Below are positions 23,475 to 32,281 of a stretch of DNA of 64,000 nucleotides, piece by piece. Numbering within the stretch: position 1 is the first letter of the stretch; every line of letters begins with the position of its first letter. The notes beneath the pieces are model-generated. The model was given only the letters and a program-made list of their open reading frames with translations, was not told the origin of the DNA and ran no database searches. The translations under genes and the position numbers were made by a program. Source of the DNA: Gudongella sp049310905 (GTDB lineage Bacteria; Bacillota; Clostridia; Tissierellales; Tissierellaceae); the NCBI RefSeq assembly GCF_049310905.1, contig NZ_JBMEMN010000001.1, forward strand, positions 124,001 to 188,000, written 5' to 3'.

Positions 23475-23816
23475 TTAAACAAGTTCTAATATAGCTATTT
23501 CTGCGGCATCTCCGCGACGAGGACCAACTCTTAATACCCTTGTATAACCACCATTTCTGTCAGCATACTTAGGACCAATTTCATCAAACAATTTCCTCAC
23601 CACATCTTCATCATATATGAATGCAAGTGCTTGTCTTCTTGCATGAAGATCGCCTTTCTTTGCCAAAGTTATCATTCTCTCTGCCATTCTCTTTGTCTCT
23701 TTGGCTCTGGTTACTGTGGTTTCAATTCTTTCTTCCCTTAGTAATGATGTAACTTGATTTCTCAACATTGCTTTTCTATGAGCAGTAGGGCGACCAAGTT
23801 TTCTTAGTGTTGTCAC
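23475..23816 (-). CDS. rplQ: 50S ribosomal protein L17
   Basis: 113-residue short (bacillary-type) L17. LGRPTAHRKAMLRNQVTSLL is at the N-terminus and GGYTRVLRVGPRRGDAAEIAILEL at the end. It is the last gene of the alpha operon, 24 bp after rpoA, and is followed by a terminator. Confidence 0.98.
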   Translation of the reverse strand: MTTLRKLGRPTAHRKAMLRNQVTSLLREERIETTVTRAKETKRMAERMITLAKKGDLHARRQALAFIYDEDVVRKLFDEIGPKYADRNGGYTRVLRVGPRRGDAAEIAILELV

Positions 23817-23840
23817 ATTTATCCCTCCTTCTTGCTTAGG

Positions 23841-24788
23841 TTATTCATCACTTGATTTAAGACCTAATCCCAATTCAGCAAGTTTCTTCTGTACTTCTTC
23901 AAGGGATTTCTTACCTAGATTCCTAACCTTCATCATGTCTTCCTCAGTTTTTTCAGTAAGCTCTTCTACAGTATTTATTGCTGCTCTCTTCAAGCAGTTA
24001 TAACTTCTAACTGAAAGGTCAAGCTCTTCTACTGTCATTTCAAGAACCTTCTCCTTCTTGTCCTCTTCCTTTTCAACCATGATCTCAACTTCGTTAACAT
24101 GGTCAGTAAGTCCAATAAACAAGTTAAGGTGTTCTGTAAGAATCTTGGCTCCCAATGAGGTAGCTTCATCAGAACTCATTGTTCCATTCGTCCAGACATC
24201 CAACACAAGTTTGTCATAGTCAGTTATCTGACCAACTCTTGTATTTTCAACCTGATAATTTACCTTACTTACAGGAGTATAGGACGAGTCTACGGGAATT
24301 ACTCCCACAGGCTGGCCTTCCTTCTTGTTCTTTTCGGCAACTGAGTAGCCTCTTCCTCTTATTAGTTCAAGCTCTATATATAGTTTTCCATCTTCATTGA
24401 CAGTAGCTATATGTTGATCCTTATTTACTATTTCGACTTCCATTCCAGTCGCAATGTCGCCAGCAGTAATTACCTGAGGCCCTTCTACATCAATTATCAT
24501 TGTAACCGGTTCTTCTGTATACATCTTTGCTGCAATTTCCTTGATATTGAGTATTATCTCGGGCACATCTTCCAACACACCTGGGATTGTAGCAAATTCA
24601 TGCAATACTCCCTGGATCTTTATTGATGATATTGCCGCACCGGGCAATGATGAAAGCAAAACTCTTCTTAAAGAGTTTCCCAAAGTTGTTCCGTAGCCTC
24701 TTTCAAGAGGTTCTACAACAAATTTACCATAGCTTCCATCTTCACTTAATTCCATGATCTCAATTCTAGGCTTTTCAATTTCCATCAT
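23841..24788 (-). CDS. rpoA: DNA-directed RNA polymerase subunit alpha
   Basis: 315-residue alpha subunit. The N-terminal assembly domain has LERGYGTTLGNSLRRVLLSSLPG near 28-50. The C-terminal domain (about 245-310) has ELDLSVRSYNCLKRA and VRNLGKKSLEEVQKKLAELGL, the UP-element and activator contact surface. A strong AAGGAGGG site lies before ATG-ATG; the first ATG is taken. It lies between rpsD and rplQ as usual. Confidence 0.98.
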   Translation of the reverse strand: MMEIEKPRIEIMELSEDGSYGKFVVEPLERGYGTTLGNSLRRVLLSSLPGAAISSIKIQGVLHEFATIPGVLEDVPEIILNIKEIAAKMYTEEPVTMIIDVEGPQVITAGDIATGMEVEIVNKDQHIATVNEDGKLYIELELIRGRGYSVAEKNKKEGQPVGVIPVDSSYTPVSKVNYQVENTRVGQITDYDKLVLDVWTNGTMSSDEATSLGAKILTEHLNLFIGLTDHVNEVEIMVEKEEDKKEKVLEMTVEELDLSVRSYNCLKRAAINTVEELTEKTEEDMMKVRNLGKKSLEEVQKKLAELGLGLKSSDE

Positions 24789-24853
24789 TAAGCATAACCC
24801 TCCTTGATCTTTTTATTTTTAACGGACGAGGGCAACTGATACTACTCTATCGA

Positions 24854-25477
24854 TTATTTTGAATATAGCTCGACGATTAAATGTTCTTCAACTGGAAGAT
24901 CTATGTCTTCTCTGGTTGATTCAGCTACTATTGTTCCTCTTAGTTTTTCAAGATCTATGTTTATCCATGGTGTTGTATTTCCGCTATGGTTTTCAACCAA
25001 AGACTTGAATTTCTCACTACCACGGCTTTTTTCCTTAACTTCGATAACATCTCCTACTGTAGTCATTAGTGAAGGTATTGTCGCCTTATTTCCGTTCAGC
25101 AGGAAGTGTCCATGTGTTACAAGTTGTCTTGCTTCTGCTCTTGAAGCTGCAAATCCCATTCTGTAAACTACATTGTCAAGTCTTGACTCAAGAATCTTGA
25201 ACATGTTGTCACCGGTTACGCCCTTCATTTGATCTGCCATCATGAAATATTTACTCATTTGTGACTCTGAAAGTCCGTAGAATCTACGTACCTTTTGCTT
25301 TTCTCTTAACTGCATTCCATATTCAGTTACTTTCTTTCTGGATTGTCCGTGTTGACCTGGAGCAAAGTTTCTCTTGTTAAGAGCACATCTGTCTGTATAA
25401 CATCTGTCTCCCTTCAGGAAAAGCTTAACACCTTCTCTACGGCACAATCTACAAACTGGCCCTGTATATCTTCCCAT
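24854..25477 (-). CDS. rpsD: 30S ribosomal protein S4
   Basis: 207 residues. It is the 16S-binding initiator protein of 30S assembly. The N-terminus has a zinc-finger-like set CRLCRREG and C-x5-C (residues 9, 12, 26 and 31), so this is the C+ form. An S4 RNA-binding domain near 95-160 carries SRLDNVVYRMGFA. GGAGG lies before the ATG. It is in the alpha operon between rpsK and rpoA. Confidence 0.98.
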   Translation of the reverse strand: MGRYTGPVCRLCRREGVKLFLKGDRCYTDRCALNKRNFAPGQHGQSRKKVTEYGMQLREKQKVRRFYGLSESQMSKYFMMADQMKGVTGDNMFKILESRLDNVVYRMGFAASRAEARQLVTHGHFLLNGNKATIPSLMTTVGDVIEVKEKSRGSEKFKSLVENHSGNTTPWINIDLEKLRGTIVAESTREDIDLPVEEHLIVELYSK

Positions 25478-25495
25478 CCTTATTTACACCTCCTA

Positions 25496-25894
25496 TTAAA
25501 CTCTTCTTCTCTTCGGTGGTCTACATCCATTATGTGGAATTGGAGTAACGTCCTTAATCATGTTTACTTCCAGTCCAGATGCTTGAAGTGACCTTATTGC
25601 TGCTTCTCTTCCTGATCCAGGTCCTTTTACAAATACTTCTACAACTTTAAGACCATGTTCCATAGCTTTTCTTGCAGCTTCCTCTGCACATTGTTGTGCG
25701 GCATAAGGAGTGGATTTCCTTGACCCTCTGAATCCAAGCTGTCCTGCGCTTGCCCATGATATTACATTACCTTGGGTATCTGTAAGTGTTACCATTGTAT
25801 TGTTGAAGGTTGAAGAAATATGAGCTTGACCTCTCTCAATATTCTTACGTTCTCTTCTTCTTACACGTGTTGCTTTACCTTTTTTAGGTGCCAT
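25496..25894 (-). CDS. rpsK: 30S ribosomal protein S11
   Basis: 132 residues, full length. HISSTFNNTMVTLTD near 26 and the C-terminal DVTPIPHNGCRPPKRRRV are diagnostic. It is a platform protein of the 30S subunit, 18 bp after rpsM and 18 bp ahead of rpsD. Confidence 0.98.
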   Translation of the reverse strand: MAPKKGKATRVRRRERKNIERGQAHISSTFNNTMVTLTDTQGNVISWASAGQLGFRGSRKSTPYAAQQCAEEAARKAMEHGLKVVEVFVKGPGSGREAAIRSLQASGLEVNMIKDVTPIPHNGCRPPKRRRV

Positions 25895-25912
25895 TAAGTT
25901 CCCCTCCTTTAC

Positions 25913-26275
25913 CTATTTCTTCTTGGACACTAATCTTCTTGGACCTTTTCTTGTCCTTGCATTAGTCTTTGTTCTTTGACCTCTTACAGGAAGTCCTCTC
26001 TTATGTCTTAGTCCTCTATAGCAGTTGATTTCCTTTAGTCTCTTAATGTTTAGGGCGATATCTCTTCTAAGATCTCCCTCAACATGATAATCGTCGATAA
26101 GCGCTCTAAGGTTTGATACTTCTGACTCAGTAAGATCCTTAACTCTTGTATCTTTGTCTACTCCAGCTTTAACTAGAATCTCATTTGAGCTTGTTTTACC
26201 GATACCATATATATATGTCAAACCAATTTCTACTCTTTTATCTCTTGGTAAGTCTACGCCTGCAATTCTTGCCAT
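25913..26275 (-). CDS. rpsM: 30S ribosomal protein S13
   Basis: 120 residues. It is a 30S head protein bridging to the 50S subunit and contacting the P-site tRNA. ARIAGVDLPRDKRVEIGLTY is at the start and GLPVRGQRTKTNARTRKGPRR near the end. The start is ATG 26275, 9 nt after AGGAGGTG; the GTG four codons earlier is part of that ribosome binding site. Confidence 0.98.
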   Translation of the reverse strand: MARIAGVDLPRDKRVEIGLTYIYGIGKTSSNEILVKAGVDKDTRVKDLTESEVSNLRALIDDYHVEGDLRRDIALNIKRLKEINCYRGLRHKRGLPVRGQRTKTNARTRKGPRRLVSKKK

Positions 26276-26309
26276 TAACGTTTGCACCTCCTATTTTTAA
26301 ATCTCCTTA

Positions 26310-26423
26310 TTAACCTTGTGTTTGTTTATGCTTAGGATTTTCACAGATAACCATTACTCTTCCTTTTCTTTTTATGATTTTGCATTTTTCACACATCTTC
26401 TTCACAGATGGTCTGACTTTCAT
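26310..26423 (-). CDS. rpmJ: 50S ribosomal protein L36
   Basis: 37 residues, below usual ORF cut-offs. The sequence begins MKVRPSVKKMCEKCKIIKRK and ends ICENPKHKQTQG. It carries the C-x2-C-x12-C-x4-H zinc site, so it is the zinc-dependent form. AGGAGGG lies 7 nt before the ATG. It sits between infA and rpsM as in most Firmicutes. Confidence 0.97.
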   Translation of the reverse strand: MKVRPSVKKMCEKCKIIKRKGRVMVICENPKHKQTQG

Positions 26424-26439
26424 AATAATCCCTCCTATG

Positions 26440-26658
26440 CTACTTGTTTCGCCAAGTTATCCTACCTCTTGTTAAATCGTAGGGCGACAGTTCTATTGTT
26501 ACGGTATCTCCTGGTAATATTCTGATGTAGTGCATTCTGAGTTTACCGGAAATATGGGCTAAAATTTCGTGTCCGTTCTCAAGCCTTACTTTAAATATGG
26601 CATTAGGCAATGCATCAATTACCGTACCTTCAACCTCTATTACATCTTTTTTAGCCAT
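26440..26658 (-). CDS. infA: translation initiation factor IF-1
   Basis: 72-residue OB-fold factor that blocks the A site during initiation. DVIEVEGTVIDALPNAIFKV at the N-terminus and GDTVTIELSPYDLTRGRITWR at the end are nearly invariant in bacteria. AGGAGG precedes the ATG. Its upstream neighbour is the KOW-domain gene; the usual map gene is not here. Confidence 0.98.
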   Translation of the reverse strand: MAKKDVIEVEGTVIDALPNAIFKVRLENGHEILAHISGKLRMHYIRILPGDTVTIELSPYDLTRGRITWRNK

Positions 26659-26687
26659 GGATTTCGAACCTCCTGTTCAACTCTCAT

Positions 26688-26969
26688 TTAGAAACTCTTA
26701 TTGAAAGGTTCCAAAATTTTTCTAATATATGAGTTATTTATCTTTAAGCTATTCTCAATCTTATCCTTGAATTCAGGCATAACAGTATTGAATACAATCA
26801 AGTGCTTGATTTTCTTCTTTTTCGGACTGTCAAGCTTTCTTAAGTCTCCATCAACTACATATACGTATTGATCATCTGCTACATCGTATATCAAGAATAT
26901 TCTTCCTTTATCACGGCCAGCTCTTGACTTTACCACCTGTCCGATGGATATGTCACTAGTGGAATCCAT
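26688..26969 (-). CDS. KOW-domain RNA-binding protein (L14e/L6e-like)
   Basis: 93-residue protein with an N-terminal KOW motif (GQVVKSRAGRDKGRIFLIYDV, split here as GQVVKSRAGRDKG then RIFLIYDV) and a lysine-rich centre (SPKKKKIKHL). It resembles the L14e-like small proteins encoded near infA in Clostridia, and probably binds ribosome or rRNA. The start is ATG 26969, 5-8 nt after GAGGTGA; an apparent GTG start three codons earlier is inside the ribosome binding site. It lies between adk and infA. Confidence 0.8.
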   Translation of the reverse strand: MDSTSDISIGQVVKSRAGRDKGRIFLIYDVADDQYVYVVDGDLRKLDSPKKKKIKHLIVFNTVMPEFKDKIENSLKINNSYIRKILEPFNKSF

Positions 26970-27002
26970 TATATTCACCTCTTCGTTCTGCTGAGTAAGG
27001 GC

Positions 27003-27656
27003 TTAAACCCTTTCTTTGTCGAGTTCGCTAGTTATGTCATTGAAAACTTCATCAATTTTTTTAGTTCCGTCAACATCAAACAGCAATCCCTGGTTCTTGT
27101 AATAATCTATCAATGGCTCCGTTTGTTCCATGTATACGTTAATCCTTGTGGTAACAGTCTCTTCTGTATCGTCATCTCTCTGATAGAGTTCTCCTCCATC
27201 CTTATCGCATACGCCTTCAACCTTTGGTGGGTTGTATTTAACATGGTAAGTTGCACCGCATTCCTTGCAGATGCGTCTCCCCACGGCTCTCTCAATAAGA
27301 ATTTCAGGATCTGCATTGATATTTATAACCCTGTCTAAACTTATACCCATTTTGTCTAGTTCGGAATCCAACGCTTCTGCCTGCTTTACAGTTCTTGGGA
27401 AGCCATCCAGAAGGAATCCATCTTTGCAGTCATCTTTAAGCAGCCTATCCTTTACTATAGATACCACTAATTCGTCAGGTACCAGGAGACCTTTGTCCAT
27501 ATATCCCTTAGCCTCCTGCCCCAATTCCGTACCTTCTTTTATATTGGCTCTGAAAATATCCCCTGTTGATATGTGCGGAATATTATACTTTTCTACTATA
27601 GCTGATGCTTGAGTTCCTTTACCTGCTCCTGGAGGACCTAGTAATACCAATCTCAT
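27003..27656 (-). CDS. adk: adenylate kinase
   Basis: 217-residue long-form adenylate kinase (ATP + AMP to 2 ADP). Seen: P-loop GPPGAGKGTQA near 7, AMP-binding LLDGFPRT near 81-88, and the LID domain with CKECG at 130 and CDKD near 150. That is the Cys3-Asp zinc site of Gram-positive enzymes. It follows secY by 20 bp at the end of the spc operon. Confidence 0.98.
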   Translation of the reverse strand: MRLVLLGPPGAGKGTQASAIVEKYNIPHISTGDIFRANIKEGTELGQEAKGYMDKGLLVPDELVVSIVKDRLLKDDCKDGFLLDGFPRTVKQAEALDSELDKMGISLDRVININADPEILIERAVGRRICKECGATYHVKYNPPKVEGVCDKDGGELYQRDDDTEETVTTRINVYMEQTEPLIDYYKNQGLLFDVDGTKKIDEVFNDITSELDKERV

Positions 27657-27676
27657 TTTAAATCATCTCCTATAGG

Positions 27677-28951
27677 TTAGTTCAAGAATCCCTTGTAATG
27701 TCTCATCAACATTTGTGATTCTATTTGTTTTACAGTCTCCAACGCAACACCTACTACAATTATTATAGCAGTTCCACCAAAGTTTACGTTCATTCCAAAA
27801 ATCTTTGACAGAAATATTGGCATTGATGCAAGTAATGCAAGTGACATACCACCAACAAATACTATTCTATTTACAACTTTATTCAGATAGTCTGATGTAG
27901 GCCTTCCAGGTCTGATACCCGGAATAAAACCACCGTTTTGCTGAAGATTCTTTGAATATTCTACAGTATTAAATTGTACAGCTGTGTAGAAATACGTGAA
28001 GAATACAATCAGCAATATGTTCAGAATTGAGTATACCCATATTCCGACACTTCCTGCCGGTGTAAGGTACTTCTCCACCCACTGAGTAATCCCCCCCTGT
28101 GAGAACAGTGCGAATGTCTGTGGTAATGCTAGAAGTGAGGAAGCAAATATTACAGGGATAACTCCTGCCATCAATACTTTGATGGGAATATGAGTACTTT
28201 GTCCACCATACATTTTTCTACCTACAACTCTTTTTGCATACTGCACAGGAATCTTACGCTGTCCTTCCTGAAGAGCAACTACGAAAGCAATGATAATAAG
28301 CATTACGAGTCCAAACAACAATACTGTAAACAAGTTTAATTGTCCTATGCTCACCAGCTTGAATGTACTGATTAGATCAGACGGTAATTTTGATATTATT
28401 CCAATGAATATTAGCAGTGATATACCATTTCCGATTCCCTTCTCAGTAATTAGCTCACCAATCCACATAAGAAATGCTGTTCCAGCAACCATAGACAATA
28501 TTACTATAACTGTCTGCATACTATTTTGAGTTTCCAGAGCATTTCTGAACAGACCAAATGTATATCCAATTGCCTGAACAGCTGCCAGCACAACCGCACC
28601 ATATCTGGTGTAACGATTGATTTTTTTCTTTCCTTCTTCTCCTTGCTTAGCCAGCTCCTCAAGTTTAGGGATTGCTATTGTCAAAAGCTGAAGAATAATG
28701 GAAGCAGTGATGTATGGGTAGATATTTGTGGCAAAAATACTGAAGTCACTGAATGTTCCTCCGGCCATCATATCAAGGAATTGCAATATTCCACCCTGAC
28801 TGGCATTGAATATACCTTCGATTATGTCTTTGTTCATAAATGGTACGGGCACTGCTGCCCCCAATCTTACAACCAATAACATAAGAATCGTAAAGGTCAT
28901 CTTCTTTCTGATGTCTGGAATTCTCCAAGCATTCCTTAAGGTTGAAAGCAT
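27677..28951 (-). CDS. secY: preprotein translocase subunit SecY
   Basis: 424-residue, ten-helix channel of the Sec translocon. Family segments: RLGAAVPVPFMN near 28, GGTFSDFSIFATNIYPYITASI near 64 (read as GGTFSDFSIFATN and YPYITASI), QEGQRKIPVQYAKR near 228, and NLQQNGGFIPGIRPG near 335. It partners with SecE (53690-53905). It follows rplO by one base, the spc-operon order. Confidence 0.98.
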   Translation of the reverse strand: MLSTLRNAWRIPDIRKKMTFTILMLLVVRLGAAVPVPFMNKDIIEGIFNASQGGILQFLDMMAGGTFSDFSIFATNIYPYITASIILQLLTIAIPKLEELAKQGEEGKKKINRYTRYGAVVLAAVQAIGYTFGLFRNALETQNSMQTVIVILSMVAGTAFLMWIGELITEKGIGNGISLLIFIGIISKLPSDLISTFKLVSIGQLNLFTVLLFGLVMLIIIAFVVALQEGQRKIPVQYAKRVVGRKMYGGQSTHIPIKVLMAGVIPVIFASSLLALPQTFALFSQGGITQWVEKYLTPAGSVGIWVYSILNILLIVFFTYFYTAVQFNTVEYSKNLQQNGGFIPGIRPGRPTSDYLNKVVNRIVFVGGMSLALLASMPIFLSKIFGMNVNFGGTAIIIVVGVALETVKQIESQMLMRHYKGFLN

Positions 28952-28952
28952 A

Positions 28953-29402
28953 TTAAATCACCTCAACCTTTCCTCCTGCAGCCTCGATCTTCTCAGCAGC
29001 AGATTTGCTAAATTTATGTGCTTGTACTGTCAATTTCACATTTAATTCACCGTCTCCAAGAATTTTTACTCCATCCTTGGCTTTACCCTTTTTAACGACG
29101 CCTTCTTCAAAAAGAAGCTCCGGAGTAACAACGGTGTTTTCTTCGAATCTATTCAAATCTTCAAGATTAACTATCGCATATACTGTAGCGAAGATGTTAG
29201 TGAATCCTCTCTTTGGCATCCTTCTAAACAAAGGCATTTGGCCACCTTCGAATCCAGGTCTTACTCCTCCACCTGATCTTGCGTTCTGACCTTTATGTCC
29301 TTTACCTGATGTCTTACCAGTTCCTGATCCAATTCCTCTACCAAGTCTTTTTCTGGCTTTGGATCCGCCACCATCATTTGGTCTTAAATCATTAAGTTTC
29401 AA
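28953..29402 (-). CDS. rplO: 50S ribosomal protein L15
   Basis: 149 residues. The N-terminal LNDLRPNDGGGSKARKRLGRG is followed by the loop GKGHKGQNARSGGGVRPGFEGGQ, split between SGKGHKGQNARSGG and GVRPGFEGGQMPL. The start is TTG 29402, 8 nt after AGGAGG. The apparent GTG start three codons upstream is part of AGGAGGTG. It is in the spc operon between rpmD and secY. Confidence 0.97.
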   Translation of the reverse strand: MKLNDLRPNDGGGSKARKRLGRGIGSGTGKTSGKGHKGQNARSGGGVRPGFEGGQMPLFRRMPKRGFTNIFATVYAIVNLEDLNRFEENTVVTPELLFEEGVVKKGKAKDGVKILGDGELNVKLTVQAHKFSKSAAEKIEAAGGKVEVI

Positions 29403-29419
29403 TCCGTACACCTCCTTTA

Positions 29420-29596
29420 TTAGTCTATTAGCTCAACCATGTAGTCTATTTGATGTATCATACCTCTGATTTGAGGGGTATCATTCTTTTCAACTACTTG
29501 TCCGATTTTCCTTAATCCAAGGGCTTTGACTGTTTTTTTGTGGGTATCAGGTCTCCCGATGGGACTCTTAACCAACTTGATTTTAAGCATAGTCAT
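29420..29596 (-). CDS. rpmD: 50S ribosomal protein L30
   Basis: 58 residues (56 if the second ATG is used). The sequence has MLKIKLVKSPIGRPDTHKKT and LGLRKIGQVVEKNDTPQIRG, diagnostic for bacterial L30. GGGGGGAG precedes the ATG. It is too short for a typical ORF list, and lies between rpsE and rplO in the standard spc position. Confidence 0.97.
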   Translation of the reverse strand: MTMLKIKLVKSPIGRPDTHKKTVKALGLRKIGQVVEKNDTPQIRGMIHQIDYMVELID

Positions 29597-29607
29597 TATT
29601 CTCCCCC

Positions 29608-30114
29608 CTAACCTAGTATTTCTTCTACTGTCTTACCTCTTAATCTGGCAACCTCTTCTGCAGTCTTAAGGCCTTTAAGAGCTTCCATTGTAGCATTTAC
29701 AACATTTCTTGGGTTATTAGTTCCAAGTGATTTAGTTCTGATATCCCTGATTCCAACAAGCTCGCATACGGCACGAACAGCTCCACCTGCGATAACTCCG
29801 GTACCTTCGTTTGATGGCTTCATCAATACTCTTCCTGCTCCATAAACTCCAGTAATCTCGTGAGGGATTGTAGTTCCTTCCAATGGCACTTTTATTATGT
29901 GCTTCTTGGCATCCTGAACTGCTTTTCTGATAGCTTCAGGTACTTCAAGAGCTTTCGCCATTCCGACTCCAACATTACCGTTCCCGTCTCCAACAACGAC
30001 CAATGCACTGAATCTGAAGTTTCTACCGCCTTTAACTACTTTTGTAACACGATTTATATTAACAACTCTCTCTTGTAAATCTAATTCGCTTGCATCAACA
30101 TATGAGCGTTCCAT
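29608..30114 (-). CDS. rpsE: 30S ribosomal protein S5
   Basis: 168 residues. The S5 domain has RVTKVVKGGRNFRFSALVVVGD near 22 (given as two pieces, RVTKVVKGGRNFRF and SALVVVGD). The C-terminal part has IPHEITGVYGAGRVLMKPS near 86. S5 takes part in decoding accuracy and mRNA unwinding. It is in the spc operon, 17 bp after rplR. Confidence 0.98.
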   Translation of the reverse strand: MERSYVDASELDLQERVVNINRVTKVVKGGRNFRFSALVVVGDGNGNVGVGMAKALEVPEAIRKAVQDAKKHIIKVPLEGTTIPHEITGVYGAGRVLMKPSNEGTGVIAGGAVRAVCELVGIRDIRTKSLGTNNPRNVVNATMEALKGLKTAEEVARLRGKTVEEILG

Positions 30115-30131
30115 AATTTTCCCTCCTTCTA

Positions 30132-30494
30132 TTAAAATTTAAGTCCAGCTTCTCTGGCTCCATCAGCAAGTTCTTTAACTCTTCCGTGATATAGGTAACC
30201 GCCTCTGTCGAAAACAACTTCTTCGATACCTTTATCAAGAGCTTTTTTGCCAATTGCCATTCCTACTGCTTTAGCTGCTTCCTTATTCTTCGTTGAAGTA
30301 AGGCTTAGGTCCTTATCCAGAGTAGAAGCTGCTGCCAATGTGCTACCAGCTGCATCATCAATGATCTGAGCGTAAATATGGCTACCGCTTCTGTAGATGT
30401 TTAGTCTTGGCTTGGCAGGAGTGCCATATACTTTTTGCCTTACTCTTGCGTGTCTGACTTTTCTGGTTTTATTTTTATCTATTTTTTTAAGCAA
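30132..30494 (-). CDS. rplR: 50S ribosomal protein L18
   Basis: 120 residues, a 5S rRNA-binding protein. RHARVRQKVYGTPAKPRLNIYRS and VVFDRGGYLYHGRVKELADGAREAGLKF are diagnostic; I read the first as RHARVRQKVYG plus TPAKPRLNIYRS, and the second as VVFDRGGYLYHGRVK plus ELADGAREAGLKF. It is in the spc operon between rplF and rpsE. Confidence 0.98.
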   Translation of the reverse strand: MLKKIDKNKTRKVRHARVRQKVYGTPAKPRLNIYRSGSHIYAQIIDDAAGSTLAAASTLDKDLSLTSTKNKEAAKAVGMAIGKKALDKGIEEVVFDRGGYLYHGRVKELADGAREAGLKF

Positions 30495-30510
30495 ATTTGT
30501 TCACTCCCTT

Positions 30511-31050
30511 CTACTTACCTGTTTTACCAACCTTACGTCTAACGTGTTCTCCAGTATATCTTATTCCTTTGCCTTTATATGGCTCAGGCTTTCTATAGTC
30601 TCTTATTTTTGCAGCAAAGTTGCCAACCTGTTGCTTGTCGATTCCCTTAACAACAATCTTGTTTTGCGCAGGAACTTCTACTTCCAGACCTTTAGGGTCA
30701 TCAAGTTCAATCGGATGTGAATATCCCAGTGAAAGTACCAGTTTGTTTCCTTGCTTTGCAGCTCTGTATCCTGTACCGACAATATCCAATGACTTTTGGT
30801 AGCCTTCAGTTACACCAACAACCATATTCCAAATCAAAGTCCTGGACAATCCGTGCACGGACTTGTGTCTTTTTTGTTCTGATGGTCTTGCAACATTAAG
30901 AACGCCATCTTCTATATTAATTACCATTTCTGGATCAATTTGTTGACTTAGTTGACCTTTTGGTCCTTTTACCTCTACCAGGTTCTTTTCGCTTACTGTT
31001 ATTTCAACGCCAGCTGGTAGATCAATTGGTTTTAATCCTATTCTTGACAT
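30511..31050 (-). CDS. rplF: 50S ribosomal protein L6
   Basis: 179 residues, two tandem L6 folds. SRIGLKPIDLPAGVEI at the start and PEPYKGKGIRYTGEHVRRK near the end are signatures. It binds near the sarcin-ricin loop and the factor-binding site. AGGAGGTG precedes the ATG. It is in the spc operon. Confidence 0.98.
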   Translation of the reverse strand: MSRIGLKPIDLPAGVEITVSEKNLVEVKGPKGQLSQQIDPEMVINIEDGVLNVARPSEQKRHKSVHGLSRTLIWNMVVGVTEGYQKSLDIVGTGYRAAKQGNKLVLSLGYSHPIELDDPKGLEVEVPAQNKIVVKGIDKQQVGNFAAKIRDYRKPEPYKGKGIRYTGEHVRRKVGKTGK

Positions 31051-31085
31051 GAGTGCACCTCCTGTTCCAATAATCTAGTAATTTA

Positions 31086-31481
31086 TTACCAAACGTAACA
31101 AATTACTTCTCCACCCACATTTTCGTTTCTAGCAGACTTGTCTGTCATCATTCCTTTTGATGTGGATATTACAGCTATTCCTAAACCACCAAGTACCTTA
31201 GGTATCTCGTTGTTTTTTACATAAACTTTAAGACCAGGTTTTGATATCCTCTTGATACCACTTATAACCTTCTCATTGTTTTGACCATATTTCAAATCTA
31301 CTCTCATGATTCCTTGCTTTCCGTCTTCAATAACATCAAATCCCTTGATGAAACCTTCGTTGAGAAGAATCTGAGCGATTTCTTTTTTTATTTTTGACGC
31401 AGGAACATCAATAGAATCGTGCTTGGCATTATTACCATTTCTAATTCTAGTTAACATATCCGCGATTGGGTCTGTCATCAT
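31086..31481 (-). CDS. rpsH: 30S ribosomal protein S8
   Basis: 131 residues. TDPIADMLTRIRNGN at the start and GLGIAVISTSKGMMTDKSAR near the end are diagnostic. S8 is a 16S-binding protein and the usual spc-operon autoregulator. GAGGAGGT lies 7 nt before the first of two ATGs. Confidence 0.98.
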   Translation of the reverse strand: MMTDPIADMLTRIRNGNNAKHDSIDVPASKIKKEIAQILLNEGFIKGFDVIEDGKQGIMRVDLKYGQNNEKVISGIKRISKPGLKVYVKNNEIPKVLGGLGIAVISTSKGMMTDKSARNENVGGEVICYVW

Positions 31482-31510
31482 GTTTGTTACCTCCTCTCAT
31501 AATCCTGGAA

Positions 31511-31696
31511 TTACCAGCTAGCTTTTCTAACTCCGGGTATTTGACCCTTGTAAGCCAATTCTCTGAAGCATATACGGCAAATGCCATATTTTCTCAGGTA
31601 GGCGTGAGGTCTACCACATAATTTACATCTATTATATTCCTGTGTGCTAAACTTCTGCTTTCTCTTTTGTTTAGCAATCATTGATTTCTTTGCCAA
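31511..31696 (-). CDS. rpsN: 30S ribosomal protein S14 type Z
   Basis: 61 residues with CKLCGR and CRICF, the CxxC-CxxC zinc site of the short, zinc-dependent S14. The longer zinc-free form is absent from this window. It lies between rplE and rpsH in the spc operon, with GGAGGGG before the ATG. Confidence 0.98.
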   Translation of the reverse strand: MAKKSMIAKQKRKQKFSTQEYNRCKLCGRPHAYLRKYGICRICFRELAYKGQIPGVRKASW

Positions 31697-31714
31697 GATT
31701 TTCCCCTCCTTTGT

Positions 31715-32257
31715 CTACTTTTTAAAGGGCATTCCCATTTTCTCTAAGAATACTTTAGCTTCCTCATCTGATTGTGCAGTGGTTACAATAACAACGTCAA
31801 GACCTCTGATAGAATCAACTTTATCATATTCTATTTCTGGGAAAATCAACTGCTCTTTCAATCCCATGGCATAGTTACCTCTTCCATCGAAGGAAGTAGC
31901 GCTAACGCCTCTAAAGTCTCTTACTCTAGGTAGGGCTATATTCATCAATTTATCTAAAAAGTCGAACATTCTCTCTCCCCTAAGGGTAACCTTTGCTCCA
32001 ACTTTCATGCCTTCTCTAAGTTTAAAGTTCGCTATGGATTTTTTTGCTTGAGTAACAAGTGGCTTTTGACCAGTAATTATTTCAAGTTCCTTTACTGCTG
32101 ACTCAAGAGCTTTAGGATTGTCTCTTGCTTCTCCGATTCCCATATTGATAACAACCTTCTCTAGTCTCGGAACTTCCATAACACTGCTGTACTCGAACTT
32201 TTCCATTAAAGCATTTACAACTTCTTCATTATATTTTACCTTTAATCTGGAAGTCAT
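31715..32257 (-). CDS. rplE: 50S ribosomal protein L5
   Basis: 180 residues, a 5S rRNA-binding central-protuberance protein. Segments: VPRLEKVVINMGIGEA near 29, ITGQKPLVTQAKKSIANFKLR near 58 (as ITGQKPLVTQAKKS and IANFKLR) and DAFRGVSATSFDGRGNYAMG-like DFRGVSATSFDGRGNYAMG near 117. It is in the spc operon after rplX. Confidence 0.98.
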   Translation of the reverse strand: MTSRLKVKYNEEVVNALMEKFEYSSVMEVPRLEKVVINMGIGEARDNPKALESAVKELEIITGQKPLVTQAKKSIANFKLREGMKVGAKVTLRGERMFDFLDKLMNIALPRVRDFRGVSATSFDGRGNYAMGLKEQLIFPEIEYDKVDSIRGLDVVIVTTAQSDEEAKVFLEKMGMPFKK

Positions 32258-32281
32258 TCCATTACCTCCTCTCTCATGTGA

